A DNA stretch of 64,000 bases from NCBI GenBank assembly GCA_047974375.1, contig JBKECF010000029.1, forward strand, positions 16,235-80,234, given 5' to 3'. Below, piece after piece: positions 9,435-18,177 of the stretch; position 1 is the first letter of the stretch; each line of letters begins with the position of its first letter. Under the pieces are notes generated by a model, which was not told where the DNA came from, made no database searches, and saw only the letters and a list, made by a program, of their open reading frames with translations. The DNA is from JBKECF01 sp047974375 (GTDB taxonomy: Bacteria; Bacillota; Clostridia; Lachnospirales; CAMZNU01). The position numbers and the translations under genes were made by a program.

Positions 9435-10316
9435 ATGGAATTTATAAACCAGCTAATAAATGGCTTAAGTCTTGGTAGTATTTATGCCTTAGTTGCAATA
9501 GGCTATACCATGGTTTATGGAATAGTGCAATTAATAAATTTTGCCCATGGCGATATAATCATGCTAGGCTCATACATAATGCTGGGTATAATGATGGCAG
9601 TAGGTATGCCCTTTATTTTAGCACTTGTATTGTCTATGTTAATATGTGCATGTTTAGGTATGGCTATAGAAAAAATAGCTTACAAACCTTTAAGAAGTGC
9701 AGAAAGAATTACTGCTTTAATAACTGCTATAGGTGTAAGTATTTTTTTACAAAATGCTGTTATGCTAGTTGCAGGCTCAAGAAGCCAAACTTTTACAACG
9801 CCGTTATCTGGTTCTGTAGAAGTTTTTGGACAAAATATTTCAATAATTTCAATTATAACAATAGTGGCAGCTATGGTTTCCATGGTAGTCTTATCTTTAT
9901 TTATTAAATATACAAAAATGGGAAAGGCGATGCGTGCTGTGTCGGAAGACCATGGCGCAGCAACATTAATGGGAGTAAATATAAATACAACTATATCAAT
10001 TACTTTTGCTATTGGTTCTGCTTTAGCTGTAATAGCAGGTGCTTTATTTAGTTCTGCCTATCCGGTTTTATCACCAACTATGGGTTCTTTGTTTGGCTTA
10101 AAAGCCTTTGTAGCTGCTGTAATAGGTGGTATAGGCAATTTAGCAGGTGCTATGATAGGTGGTATTTTATTAGGAGTATTAGAAAATACAGCTAAATTTA
10201 TATTGCCATCTGATTATTCTGCATTATCTGATGCAATATCATTTTTAGTGCTTATTATAGTTTTATTATTTAAGCCAAGTGGTATATTAGGTAAGCATAT
10301 TAAAGAGAAGGTGTAG
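9435..10316 (+). CDS. livH: Branched-chain amino acid ABC transporter, permease LivH
   Basis: A 293-residue inner-membrane permease with eight or so hydrophobic segments. The N-terminal block NGLSLGSIYALVAIGYTMVY and VQLINFAHGDIIMLGSY is diagnostic for LivH, as is VIGGIGNLAGAMIGG near the C-terminus, the coupling-loop region. ATG 9435 is used because GGAGG lies 5-6 nt upstream; more upstream in-frame starts (from 9327) overlap the intercistronic hairpin and add no conserved residues. It pairs with LivM to form the translocation pore. Confidence 0.93.
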   Translation: MEFINQLINGLSLGSIYALVAIGYTMVYGIVQLINFAHGDIIMLGSYIMLGIMMAVGMPFILALVLSMLICACLGMAIEKIAYKPLRSAERITALITAIGVSIFLQNAVMLVAGSRSQTFTTPLSGSVEVFGQNISIISIITIVAAMVSMVVLSLFIKYTKMGKAMRAVSEDHGAATLMGVNINTTISITFAIGSALAVIAGALFSSAYPVLSPTMGSLFGLKAFVAAVIGGIGNLAGAMIGGILLGVLENTAKFILPSDYSALSDAISFLVLIIVLLFKPSGILGKHIKEKV

Positions 10317-10323
10317 GTGGCAA

Positions 10324-11322
10324 ATGAAAATATTAAAATATAAAAAAGTATTGTTTTTCTTAGTAGCTTGTGCCGCTGTGTACTTTACCTTAATTACTTT
10401 AATGAGCACAGGCTATATAAATAACTTTTATCAAGGTTTGCTTATTACAATTTTTATAAATATTATTTTAGTAGCAAGTTTAAATTTAACTATGGGATTT
10501 TTAGGGCAGTTGGCTCTAGGGCATGCAGGTTTTATGGCCGTAGGTGCCTATACATCAGCCTTAATAATTGAACAATTTAGGAATATTTTTGGCGATGACA
10601 TAAATTATATATTTTTCGACTTAGGTTTTTTTCAATTGCCTATACATTTAATGTGGTTTGGCATTATTTTTGGTGGTTTAGTGGCTGTTGTTTTTGGTGT
10701 AATAATTGGAGTGCCAACATTAAGGCTTCATGGTGACTATTTAGCTATTGTTACTCTTGCCTTTAATGAAATAATAAAAAGCGTTTTAAATGTTCTACCT
10801 TTTACCGGTGGAGCTAAGGGTATGCTTGGTATACCTAAATATACAACTTTTAATGTATCTTTTATAGCATGTGTTATATGTTTGTCTTCTATATTTTTAT
10901 TAATAAAATCACGTCATGGACGAGCTATTATTTCCATAAGAGAAGATGAAATAGCAGCAGAGGCATCGGGAATAAATACAGTGTATTATAAATTATTTGC
11001 ATTTTGTTTCTCCGCCTTTTTTGCTGGAGTTGCTGGTAGTTTATATGCGCATTACTTTACATACTTATCACCAAGTGATTTTGACTTTAATAAATCTATA
11101 GAAATAGCTATAATGACTGTTTTTGGTGGTTTATCAAATTTATATGGTTCTATTGTGTCAGCAACTGTGCTTACAGCTTTACCACAAATCTTAATACCGC
11201 TACAAAAATGGCGTATGCTTATATATTCGGTAATATTAATTTTATTTATGGTACTACGTGCCAATGGTACTCTAGACTTAATGAAGTTAAAGTTAAAAAG
11301 AAATAATAAAAAGGAGGTTTAA
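10324..11322 (+). CDS. livM: Branched-chain amino acid ABC transporter, permease LivM
   Basis: A 332-residue permease, partner of LivH. Family marks are LNLTMGFLGQLALGHAGFM, GDYLAIVTLAFNEI and VFGGLSNLYGS. About nine to ten hydrophobic segments. It starts 7 bp after livH and ends 1 bp before livG, so translation is tightly coupled. Length matches the usual LivM without the N-terminal extension of proteobacterial versions. Confidence 0.93.
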   Translation: MKILKYKKVLFFLVACAAVYFTLITLMSTGYINNFYQGLLITIFINIILVASLNLTMGFLGQLALGHAGFMAVGAYTSALIIEQFRNIFGDDINYIFFDLGFFQLPIHLMWFGIIFGGLVAVVFGVIIGVPTLRLHGDYLAIVTLAFNEIIKSVLNVLPFTGGAKGMLGIPKYTTFNVSFIACVICLSSIFLLIKSRHGRAIISIREDEIAAEASGINTVYYKLFAFCFSAFFAGVAGSLYAHYFTYLSPSDFDFNKSIEIAIMTVFGGLSNLYGSIVSATVLTALPQILIPLQKWRMLIYSVILILFMVLRANGTLDLMKLKLKRNNKKEV

Positions 11323-11323
11323 A

Positions 11324-12079
11324 ATGGCACTTTTAGAAGCGAAAAATATGGGAATAAAGTTTGGCGGACTTAGTGCTGTTTCAAATTTCGACTTTAAAAT
11401 AGATAAAAATGAGCTAGTTGGATTAATTGGGCCAAATGGAGCTGGAAAAACTACAGCTTTTAACTTAATAACAGGTGTTTATACTCCGACAGAGGGATCT
11501 ATTACTTTTGAAGGTAAGGACATAGTTAAGTCTAAGGCTAGTAAAATAAATAGAATGGGTATAGCTCGTACTTTTCAAAATATACGACTTTTTAAAGACA
11601 TGACGGTTATAGATAATGTAAAGGTTGGCTTTAATAGTAGTATGAAAAATAATCCATTAGAGGCTATTTTTAGGCTACCAAGGTATTGGAAGGACGAAAA
11701 AATATGTCATGAAAAATCTTTGGAAATTTTAGATGTATTTGATTTAGCGGAATATAAAGATGTGAAAAGTGATAATTTACCCTATGGTAAACAAAGAAAA
11801 CTAGAAATAGCAAGAGCTTTGGCTACTAACCCTAGTTTATTACTTTTAGATGAGCCAGCGGCAGGAATGAACCCAAGCGAAACACAGGAATTAATGGAAA
11901 CTATAGACATTATAAGACATAAGTTTAAGGTTGCAATACTACTTATAGAGCATGATATGAACTTAGTAATGGGTATATGTGAACGTTTGGTGGTTTTAGA
12001 CCACGGACAAATAATAGGAAAAGGTACGCCAGAAGAAATTAGAAACAATGAGGAAGTTATACACGCTTACTTAGGGTAA
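11324..12079 (+). CDS. livG: Branched-chain amino acid ABC transporter, ATPase LivG
   Basis: A 251-residue ABC ATPase. Walker A is GPNGAGKTT (about 35-43), the signature region is YGKQRKLEIARAL in place of the standard LSGGQ, as is typical for LivG, and Walker B is LLLLDEPAAGMNP. The C-terminal YLG-type tail is also LivG-like. AAGGAGG sits just upstream and overlaps the end of livM. Confidence 0.94.
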   Translation: MALLEAKNMGIKFGGLSAVSNFDFKIDKNELVGLIGPNGAGKTTAFNLITGVYTPTEGSITFEGKDIVKSKASKINRMGIARTFQNIRLFKDMTVIDNVKVGFNSSMKNNPLEAIFRLPRYWKDEKICHEKSLEILDVFDLAEYKDVKSDNLPYGKQRKLEIARALATNPSLLLLDEPAAGMNPSETQELMETIDIIRHKFKVAILLIEHDMNLVMGICERLVVLDHGQIIGKGTPEEIRNNEEVIHAYLG

Positions 12080-12091
12080 TAGGGAGGTTTT

Positions 12092-12796
12092 ATGTTAACA
12101 GTAAAAGATTTAAATGTATACTATGGCTCTATTCACGCAATTAAAGGTATATCTTTCAACGTAAATAAAGGCGAAATAGTATCGTTAATAGGTGCTAATG
12201 GAGCAGGAAAAACAACTACATTACATGCGATATCTGGCTTAATACAGCCGGAAAGTGGATCGGTAGAATTTTTAGATAAAAATTTTGTAAATATAGCACC
12301 CCATAAAATTGTATATGAAAAAATGGCTCATGTGCCAGAGGGTCGTAGGATTTTTACAAGGCTTACCGTTGAGGAAAATTTGGATCTTGGTGCTTTTTCT
12401 AAGGAAGATGAAAAAAGAATTGAGGAGAATTTTAAACGAGTGTATAAAATGTTTCCAAGGCTTAAGGAAAGACGTAATCAAATTTCTGGTACTTTAAGTG
12501 GTGGTGAACAACAAATGCTTGCCATTGGTAGAGCTTTAATGTCTGATCCGGAAATGCTTTTAATGGATGAGCCTTCTATGGGTCTTGCGCCGCTTTTAGT
12601 TCAGGAAATATTTAAGATTGTAAAAAAATGTAACGATGAGGGCATGACGATACTTCTAGTTGAACAGAATGCCAACTTAGCTTTACGAATATCCGATAGA
12701 GCCTATGTTTTAGAAACTGGTAAAGTGGTTTTGGAGGGTACTGGAGCAGAGTTATTGGAAAATAAGGCAGTTAAAAAAGCTTACTTAGGTGGGTAA
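12092..12796 (+). CDS. livF: Branched-chain amino acid ABC transporter, ATPase LivF
   Basis: A 234-residue ABC ATPase: Walker A GANGAGKTT, signature LSGGEQQMLAIGRAL, Walker B LLMDEPSMGLAP, switch-region LLVEQN (the Gln-Asn form normal in LivF). Last gene of the liv operon; 12 bp after livG with AGGGAGG as ribosome site. A bidirectional terminator separates it from convergent rplT. Confidence 0.94.
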   Translation: MLTVKDLNVYYGSIHAIKGISFNVNKGEIVSLIGANGAGKTTTLHAISGLIQPESGSVEFLDKNFVNIAPHKIVYEKMAHVPEGRRIFTRLTVEENLDLGAFSKEDEKRIEENFKRVYKMFPRLKERRNQISGTLSGGEQQMLAIGRALMSDPEMLLMDEPSMGLAPLLVQEIFKIVKKCNDEGMTILLVEQNANLALRISDRAYVLETGKVVLEGTGAELLENKAVKKAYLGG

Positions 12797-12807
12797 CAAA
12801 ATTTAAG

Positions 12808-12857
12808 AAAAGGGCTATAGGGAAATGTATTTTATCATTTTCCTATAGCCCTTTTGT
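12808..12857. terminator. Bidirectional terminator between livF and rplT
   Basis: A 20-bp stem, AAAAGGGCTATAGGGAAATG paired with 12836-12855 (one G-T), flanked by A-run on the left and T-run on the right. It therefore can end both the rightward liv transcript and the leftward infC-rpmI-rplT transcript. Confidence 0.85.
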
Positions 12858-12864
12858 GCTTATA

Positions 12865-13221
12865 TTATTTAATATTTGATTTAGCTATATCTACTAATTG
12901 AGTAAAAGCTGCGGCATCGTTAACAGCTAATTCAGATAGCATTTTTCTATTCATGTCTATGCCAGCTTGTTTTAAGCCGAACATAAATTTGCTATAAGAA
13001 AGTCCGTTTAAACGTGTAGCTGCATTTATTCTAGTAATCCAAAGTCTACGGTATTCTCTCTTAGTTTGCTTTCTACCAGCGAAAGAATGAGCCATAGCAC
13101 GCATAACAGATTGCTTTGCAACTCTATATTTTCTACTTCTATCTCCTACATAGCCTCTAGCCATTTTTAATACTTTTTTATGCTTTTTACGTGCATTCAT
13201 AGCACCTTTAATTCTAGCCAT
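12865..13221 (-). CDS. rplT: Ribosomal protein L20
   Basis: A 118-residue, highly basic protein with the family core ARGYVGDRSRKYRVAKQSVM and LWITRINAA. Binds 23S rRNA early in 50S assembly. In Firmicutes it also represses its own operon by binding the infC leader, which fits the attenuator seen upstream of infC. Third gene of infC-rpmI-rplT, 24 bp after rpmI. Confidence 0.97.
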   Translation of the reverse strand: MARIKGAMNARKKHKKVLKMARGYVGDRSRKYRVAKQSVMRAMAHSFAGRKQTKREYRRLWITRINAATRLNGLSYSKFMFGLKQAGIDMNRKMLSELAVNDAAAFTQLVDIAKSNIK

Positions 13222-13245
13222 TTACATTTCCTCCTATTCTTTATC

Positions 13246-13443
13246 CTATAAATAAGGTAGCATTTTTTTAGTTTGTTTCATGTTTGTCTTATCTACAATG
13301 TTTTGCTTTCTAAGACGTCTTTTTCTTTTAGGACTCTTTTTAGTAAGGATATGTTGTTTATTTGCTCTATTGTACTTTAATTTACCAGTACCTGTTTTAG
13401 TAAAACGCTTTGCAGCCGCTCTATTTGTTTTCATTTTAGGCAT
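13246..13443 (-). CDS. rpmI: Ribosomal protein L35
   Basis: 65 residues, the normal length, Lys/Arg-rich, beginning MPKMKTNRAAAKRFTKTGTG, the L35 signature. Part of the large subunit. Lies between infC and rplT in the order universal in Firmicutes; ribosome site AAGGAGG upstream. Confidence 0.97.
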   Translation of the reverse strand: MPKMKTNRAAAKRFTKTGTGKLKYNRANKQHILTKKSPKRKRRLRKQNIVDKTNMKQTKKMLPYL

Positions 13444-13564
13444 AATGTTCCTCCTTCTGTAATTAGTACGTTAAATACCTATAACATTTATTTATGATAG
13501 CCTGTAAAAGGGAATATCTATATTTATACTAAATTTATATAACAATAAACTTAGTTATTGCAAA

Positions 13565-14077
13565 CTATTTATCGGCGTGGGGTGCCAAAAACATAGCCAT
13601 ACTTCTTGCTTCCATTTTTGGAGCTTTTTCTACAAAACCAAATTCCTCTACGGCAGTCGCAAAGTTAGCCAGTATTTCTCTACCAAAGTCCGTATGTCCT
13701 AGCTCACGGCCTCTAAATCTAATAGTGATTTTAACTTTATCACCGGATTTTAGAAATTTTATAGCATGCTTTACCTTTACATCAACATCGTGTTTATCGA
13801 TGTTTGGTGAAAGCCTAAGCTCTTTAACTTCAATAGTTTTTTGTTTTTTGCGAGCTTCTTTTGCTTTTTTTGATTGTTCAAATTTAAATTTGCTATAATC
13901 CATAATTTTACAAACCGGTGGTTTGGCATTAGGTGATATTTTAACTAAATCTAAATTTTTGTCGTAAGCTAATTCTCTAGCTTTTGCACTAGGATATATA
14001 CCTAATTGTTCGCCAGTTTCACTAATTAACCTAACTTCTTTGTCTCTTATTTGATCATTGATCATTGAATCGGGAAT
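13565..14077 (-). CDS. infC: Translation initiation factor IF-3 (ATT start)
   Basis: IF-3 binds the 30S subunit, prevents premature 50S joining and checks start codons. The conserved start region INDQIRDKEVRLI, the linker EQSKKAKEARKKQK and the C-terminal core VKITIRFRGRELGH are visible. The reading frame stays open to 14245, but that stretch lies in the 5' leader. I choose the ATT codon at 14075-14077 because AGGAGGT lies 8 nt before it, the resulting 170 aa is the normal length, and a non-AUG (AUU-type) start is the known autoregulatory device of infC. An alternative is ATG at 14065, but it is too far from the ribosome site (about 20 nt). Confidence 0.92.
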   Translation of the reverse strand: MPDSMINDQIRDKEVRLISETGEQLGIYPSAKARELAYDKNLDLVKISPNAKPPVCKIMDYSKFKFEQSKKAKEARKKQKTIEVKELRLSPNIDKHDVDVKVKHAIKFLKSGDKVKITIRFRGRELGHTDFGREILANFATAVEEFGFVEKAPKMEARSMAMFLAPHADK

Positions 14078-14243
14078 AGTAGTGCACCTCCTATAATTTT
14101 TGTAGTTTACATAACCTGGCAATGGGCATAAAAAAAGATGGACACAATCCACCTGCAAAGTAATACAAAATAGCAAAGCTATATAAAAATGTATACCATG
14201 CACCCCATTGGTTACAGGTGAGAAGCTAAGCTTCTGCTTGAAC
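14078..14243 (-). promoter_or_regulatory. infC leader with attenuator (L20-leader type)
   Basis: About 165 nt of untranslated leader. On the minus strand a GGTGGAT/GTCCATC hairpin (14137-14153) is followed at once by seven U (14130-14136), a transcription attenuator 50 nt before the ribosome site. An upstream hairpin GAAGC-TTA-GCTTC lies at 14222-14234 and a long spacer sits between. This matches the layout of Firmicute L20-binding leaders in front of infC-rpmI-rplT. Identity as an L20 leader is inferred from position; I did not verify the L20-binding pseudoknot. Confidence 0.6.
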
Positions 14244-14250
14244 ATATGTA

Positions 14251-14279
14251 TACTACCTTAAAAAAAAACTTTTGTCAAA
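14251..14279 (-). promoter_or_regulatory. Sigma-A promoter of infC-rpmI-rplT
   Basis: On the minus strand TTGACA (14274-14279) and TAGTAT (14251-14256) are separated by 17 nt, a near-consensus housekeeping promoter. Transcription would start near 14243. Confidence 0.7.
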
Positions 14280-14541
14280 CCTTTTGTTGAAAAAAATTAT
14301 GGAGCTGTCTTGAAAAAAATTGAGGGGTACAAGTTTAATATAACTCCCCAATAACTCTATATTTTAAACAGATTAAACTAAACTAGTCAAAAGAATACTA
14401 AGAATAAATAGAAAAAAAGCTGTTAATAATAATATTGACAAGCGATATTATAGTGCGAAGCTTTTAATGTAATAGGCTAGTACTTTTTATTTGGAGAAGC
14501 ATGTGATACAATTGTGAAACAGGCGAACGGAGGAAATGTAT

Positions 14542-15543
14542 ATGAAAGTTAAACAAGAAGATATTGCCAAAAGACTAGGTATATCAAGGACAACAGTAGC
14601 TAGAGCGTTAAATGCTAGTGGTAGTATAAAGGAGTCTAGGCGTAACGAGATTTTAAAAGTTGCTGAAGAAATGGGATACAAAAAAAATACCCTTGGTAGT
14701 GTTTTGGCTACAAAAAAAAATAAAGTCATATATATTTTTGTAGTGAAATCTGTAAATAAATTTTACTTAGAAGAAATTTATAAAGGTTTTGAAGCGGTGG
14801 AACATGAATATAATTACTTGAAGTTTAAGTTTAAATATGTGGAAACAGACATTTCTACTCCTCATTTGCAAGTTACTAAATTAAAGGAAGTTTTAAAAGA
14901 TAAAGATGTGGACGGAGTAATTATAACCCCCTTAATTAAAAGTGGTATAAAGGAATTAGTGGATAAATACTCGGAAAAGGTCAGCTTTTTAATGTTAGAT
15001 TCCTATTTGTGTCACGGCGTTCCCTATATTGGCTCAGACTATTTTTTTAATGCACAAATTACAGCTAGGTTTTTGGACACGGTTCTAAGGGAAAATGAGA
15101 AGATTTTGTTTTTTAATGCGCAAGATGACAATATATCTTCCATAGAATATTATAATGGATTTAAAGATTATGTGTCTAATACAAATAAAAATATAATATT
15201 CCTTGGCGATATAACAAATAACGAAGAAGAAATATATGAGGAAATAAAACCATATATAAATAAAGAAGAATATATAGGTATTTACACTCCTAGATATATA
15301 GATTTGTTGCTAAATGTATTAACAAAAAATGGCTTCAATGAAAGTCATGTCAAGGTTGTAGCTCAAAGTAAAGGAAAGACGATGGAGGAGTATTTAACCA
15401 ACAATTGCGTTATTGCAATTGTTGAAGAGATGATTGATAAAGTTGCATACAAAGCAGGTAAATGTATGATAGAAAAAATATATAATAATAAAAGTTTACT
15501 TGAAATGAAAGAACATATTAAACCACAAATAACTATTTTATAA
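14542..15543 (+). CDS. LacI-family transcriptional regulator (probable sialic acid locus repressor)
   Basis: A 333-residue DNA-binding protein. Residues 1-22 are the LacI helix-turn-helix (VKQEDIAKRLGISRTTVARAL), followed by the hinge and a periplasmic-binding-protein-like effector domain (DGVIITPLIK, YIGSDYFFNAQ). ATG 14542 is chosen over ATG 14536 because only it has correct spacing from GGAGG. The C-terminal effector domain is more divergent than in sugar repressors. It precedes nanA by 200 bp in the same direction, with its own terminator between; a 14-bp inverted repeat sits on the nanA start site. Likely represses the nan/sia genes and is relieved by a pathway intermediate, but the inducer is not deducible. 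Confidence 0.8.
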   Translation: MKVKQEDIAKRLGISRTTVARALNASGSIKESRRNEILKVAEEMGYKKNTLGSVLATKKNKVIYIFVVKSVNKFYLEEIYKGFEAVEHEYNYLKFKFKYVETDISTPHLQVTKLKEVLKDKDVDGVIITPLIKSGIKELVDKYSEKVSFLMLDSYLCHGVPYIGSDYFFNAQITARFLDTVLRENEKILFFNAQDDNISSIEYYNGFKDYVSNTNKNIIFLGDITNNEEEIYEEIKPYINKEEYIGIYTPRYIDLLLNVLTKNGFNESHVKVVAQSKGKTMEEYLTNNCVIAIVEEMIDKVAYKAGKCMIEKIYNNKSLLEMKEHIKPQITIL

Positions 15544-15556
15544 TAGATTTAATAGA

Positions 15557-15595
15557 AAAAGGTTAGCCTTATTAATTTATAGGCTAGCCTTTTTT
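15557..15595 (+). terminator. Terminator of the LacI-type regulator gene
   Basis: Stem AAAAGGTTAGCCT (15557-15569) with AGGCTAGCCTTTT (15581-15593), 11-nt loop, trailing T-run. It separates the regulator transcript from the nan operon. Confidence 0.75.
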
Positions 15596-15661
15596 AATAC
15601 AAAAAAATGCATAAAAAAATTGATAAATTAAGTTAAATATTAACAAAGATAATGTTTTCTC

Positions 15662-15710
15662 TTGACAAAGAGGCGTTATGCTGAGTATGATTAAATTGTT
15701 CGCGAGAACA
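15662..15710 (+). promoter_or_regulatory. nan operon promoter with overlapping operator candidate
   Basis: TTGACA (15662-15667), 18-nt spacer, TATGAT (15686-15691). Immediately downstream, on the expected start point, lies TGTTC-GCGA-GAACA (15697-15710), an inverted repeat with a CG-centred core of the sort bound by LacI-family proteins. Position overlapping +1 implies repression. Operator assignment is inference. Confidence 0.6.
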
Positions 15711-15740
15711 TTTGTTATTTTACATGTGGAGGGAGAAAAT

Positions 15741-16607
15741 ATGAAAGGTATATTTAGTGCTTTATTAACAACTTTTGACAAAGATGGGGAAATTAATGAA
15801 GCAGGTTTAAGACAACTAGTAAGACATAATATTGACAATATGAAAGTTGATGGTCTATATGTTGGTGGTTCTACTGGAGAAATTTTTTTAGTTTCATTTG
15901 AGGAAAAGAAAAAAATTTTTGAAATTGTAAAAGATGAGGCAAAAGATGCTATTAAACTGATAGCCCATGTAGGCTCCATAAATTTAACAGAGGCTAAAGA
16001 GTTGGGGAAATACGCAACGGAATTAGGCTACAACTGCTTATCTGCAGTTACACCTTTTTATTATAAGTTTAAGTTCGAAGAAATTAAAACTTACTACAAC
16101 GAGATTATTGAGTATACAGGAAATGATATGATTGTTTATTCAATTCCCGTTCTTACAGGTACATCAATGACGATCTCGCAGTTTGAGGAACTTTTTGAGA
16201 ATAAAAAAATAATTGGAATAAAATATACTTCAGGTGATATGTATACGCTAGAAAGACTAAGGAAGAAATTTCCTAATCATCTCTTATATAACGGATTTGA
16301 TGAGTGTTTACTATCTGCAAGTGTTTTAAATGTAGACGGTGCCATAGGTAGTACATTTAATTTAACTGCACCTATGGCACAAGAAATCTTATATTTGATT
16401 GCCGATGGGAATGTTAAAAAAGCTCTAGAAAAGCAATCTCTATTAAATTGCTTTATTGAAGAAAGCGTTAGTAATGATTTATATCAAACTTTAAAATATA
16501 TTTTATCTATTAAAGGCATTGATGCGGGATACTGCAAAAAACCTTTTACTAAATTAAATGATATAGGGATTGAGCGAGCTGAGGAAATAAGTAGGAAATA
16601 TCTATAA
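15741..16607 (+). CDS. nanA: N-acetylneuraminate lyase (DHDPS/NanA family)
   Basis: A 288-residue class I aldolase that splits N-acetylneuraminate into N-acetylmannosamine and pyruvate in the cytosol. GGSTGE is the pyruvate carboxylate-binding motif, YSIPVLTG carries the catalytic Tyr, and IGIKYTSGD carries the Schiff-base Lys near residue 160. These, plus its neighbours (sialic acid TRAP, NanE-NanK, YhcH), favour NanA over dihydrodipicolinate synthase. ATG 15741 has GGAGGGAG upstream; the in-frame start at 15678 would lie on the promoter and is rejected. First gene of the operon. Confidence 0.9.
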   Translation: MKGIFSALLTTFDKDGEINEAGLRQLVRHNIDNMKVDGLYVGGSTGEIFLVSFEEKKKIFEIVKDEAKDAIKLIAHVGSINLTEAKELGKYATELGYNCLSAVTPFYYKFKFEEIKTYYNEIIEYTGNDMIVYSIPVLTGTSMTISQFEELFENKKIIGIKYTSGDMYTLERLRKKFPNHLLYNGFDECLLSASVLNVDGAIGSTFNLTAPMAQEILYLIADGNVKKALEKQSLLNCFIEESVSNDLYQTLKYILSIKGIDAGYCKKPFTKLNDIGIERAEEISRKYL

Positions 16608-16620
16608 GAAGGAGGATATT

Positions 16621-17688
16621 ATGAAAAAAATATTAGCGAGTGTGTTGGGAGTAATTTTTATATTTACATCTTGTGGGGGTGGACAAGGAAAAGACTACAA
16701 AACCGAAAATGAAAATAAAACAATAGCCACAGAAGATTCAAAAGCCGAATCTGACAGTCAGGCTGAACCTATAGAAACAATTACATTAGAATTTGGTATG
16801 ACTTCAGGGGTGCAATCTAATGAATATAAGGCTGTAGAATTTTTAAAAGAAATATTAGGTGAAAAAAGTAATGGGGCGTTGGAACTTAATATATTCCCAG
16901 ATGCCCAACTGGGCGATGATAGAGCCATGATTGATCAATGTATAGCTGGACAGCTAGATATAACATTAGGAGAAACGGGGCGTTTAGGACTATGGCTTAA
17001 AGAGGCGGAACTTTTTCAATTGCCATATGTGTTTGATGATTATGAAGACTTAAGAACTTCACTTTTTGAAACGGAAGAAGGAAAGACTCTCATACAAAAA
17101 TTTGAAGACGAGCTTAATATTATTTTTGTGGACACAGCATATAATGGAACAAGACAAACTTCTTCAAATTTTCCAATTAATTCCATAGAGGACATGAAAG
17201 GAATGAAACTAAGAGTACCAAATGCTCAAGCTAACTTAGAATTTGCTACAAATATAGGGGCTTCTCCAACACCTATGGCATTTTCAGAAGTATATTTGGC
17301 TTTGCAAACAAACGCAGTTGATGGTCAGGAAAATCCGTTATCTGCTATTAAGTCTTCTAAATTTTATGAAGTACAAAGTCATATAGCTTTAACAAACCAT
17401 ATTTTGAATGACCAAGGTTATTTAGTATCTAAAGCAACTTTTGATACATTAACACCAGAATTACAAAATATATTAATGGAATCTATAAAAGAGGCGGTAG
17501 AATATCATACAGAGCTTTTTGTAGAAGATGAAAAAGGTTTAATTGACTTTTTTGAAGGTGAAGGAGTAACAATAACTAAACCAAATATGTCGAAGGCTAG
17601 AGCTATGATGCAACCAAGTTATGATAGATACTTAAGTGAAAGTGGCGATGCAGGGAAAGCACTTTATGACGCGATTATAGGTAATTAG
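16621..17688 (+). CDS. siaP: TRAP transporter substrate-binding lipoprotein (sialic acid, SiaP/DctP type)
   Basis: A 355-residue DctP-family binding protein. The signal ends in the lipobox FTSC (Cys about 19), so it is membrane-tethered as expected in a Gram-positive. MKGMKLRVPNAQ contains the conserved Arg that salt-bridges the ligand carboxylate, and AVDGQENPLS is the usual D-G-x-E/Q segment. Sialic acid as ligand is inferred from the operon (nanA before, nanEK after). Starts 13 bp after nanA and is followed at 12 bp by the small permease gene. Confidence 0.88.
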   Translation: MKKILASVLGVIFIFTSCGGGQGKDYKTENENKTIATEDSKAESDSQAEPIETITLEFGMTSGVQSNEYKAVEFLKEILGEKSNGALELNIFPDAQLGDDRAMIDQCIAGQLDITLGETGRLGLWLKEAELFQLPYVFDDYEDLRTSLFETEEGKTLIQKFEDELNIIFVDTAYNGTRQTSSNFPINSIEDMKGMKLRVPNAQANLEFATNIGASPTPMAFSEVYLALQTNAVDGQENPLSAIKSSKFYEVQSHIALTNHILNDQGYLVSKATFDTLTPELQNILMESIKEAVEYHTELFVEDEKGLIDFFEGEGVTITKPNMSKARAMMQPSYDRYLSESGDAGKALYDAIIGN

Positions 17689-17700
17689 ACAGGTGGTTTT

Positions 17701-18156
17701 ATGAGAAAAATTATTGATAATTTTGAGGAATACATAGCGGCTTTATTATTTGCGACTATGTTCATTGTACTTATTTTACAGATAATATTTAGGCAAATAA
17801 TAGAGGTACCATTAATATGGTCAGAAGAACTTTCTACATTTTTGTTTGTTTATGTAGGTATGCTTGGTATTGTAATAGGTGTGAAACATACACAGCATGT
17901 AGCTATAGATATAATATACTCAAGGTTTTTGGGAGGAGCTAAAAAAGTTGTAGATGTACTTTTAAGTGTAGTTGTTATTATAACATTAGTTACATTAACA
18001 TATATAGGAATAGTTGTTACAAAAAATAAAGCTTCTCTTGAAATATTAACATTAGGCATATCTTCGGCTTTTATGTACATGGCTCTACCTATAGGAACAA
18101 CATTAATGCTTATACGGTTTATAGAAAATATAGTAAAAGGAAAAAAATTATTTTAG
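17701..18156 (+). CDS. siaQ: TRAP transporter small permease (SiaQ/DctQ)
   Basis: 151 residues with four predicted membrane segments; LIWSEELSTFLFVYVGMLG is the DctQ family motif around TM2. It bridges binding protein and the large permease of a cation-driven symporter. In some genomes Q and M are fused; here they are separate, with 21 bp between. Confidence 0.9.
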   Translation: MRKIIDNFEEYIAALLFATMFIVLILQIIFRQIIEVPLIWSEELSTFLFVYVGMLGIVIGVKHTQHVAIDIIYSRFLGGAKKVVDVLLSVVVIITLVTLTYIGIVVTKNKASLEILTLGISSAFMYMALPIGTTLMLIRFIENIVKGKKLF

Positions 18157-18177
18157 AAAGGTTTAGGGGGTGAAGTA

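Noticed and set aside
13565..14245. Long form of IF-3 starting at 14245
   Set aside because: The extra 56 codons are leader RNA containing an attenuator, lack conservation with IF-3, and the ATT at 14077 has the ribosome site.
15678..15740. N-terminal extension of NanA
   Set aside because: It lies on the promoter and operator region, and GGAGGGAG precedes ATG 15741.
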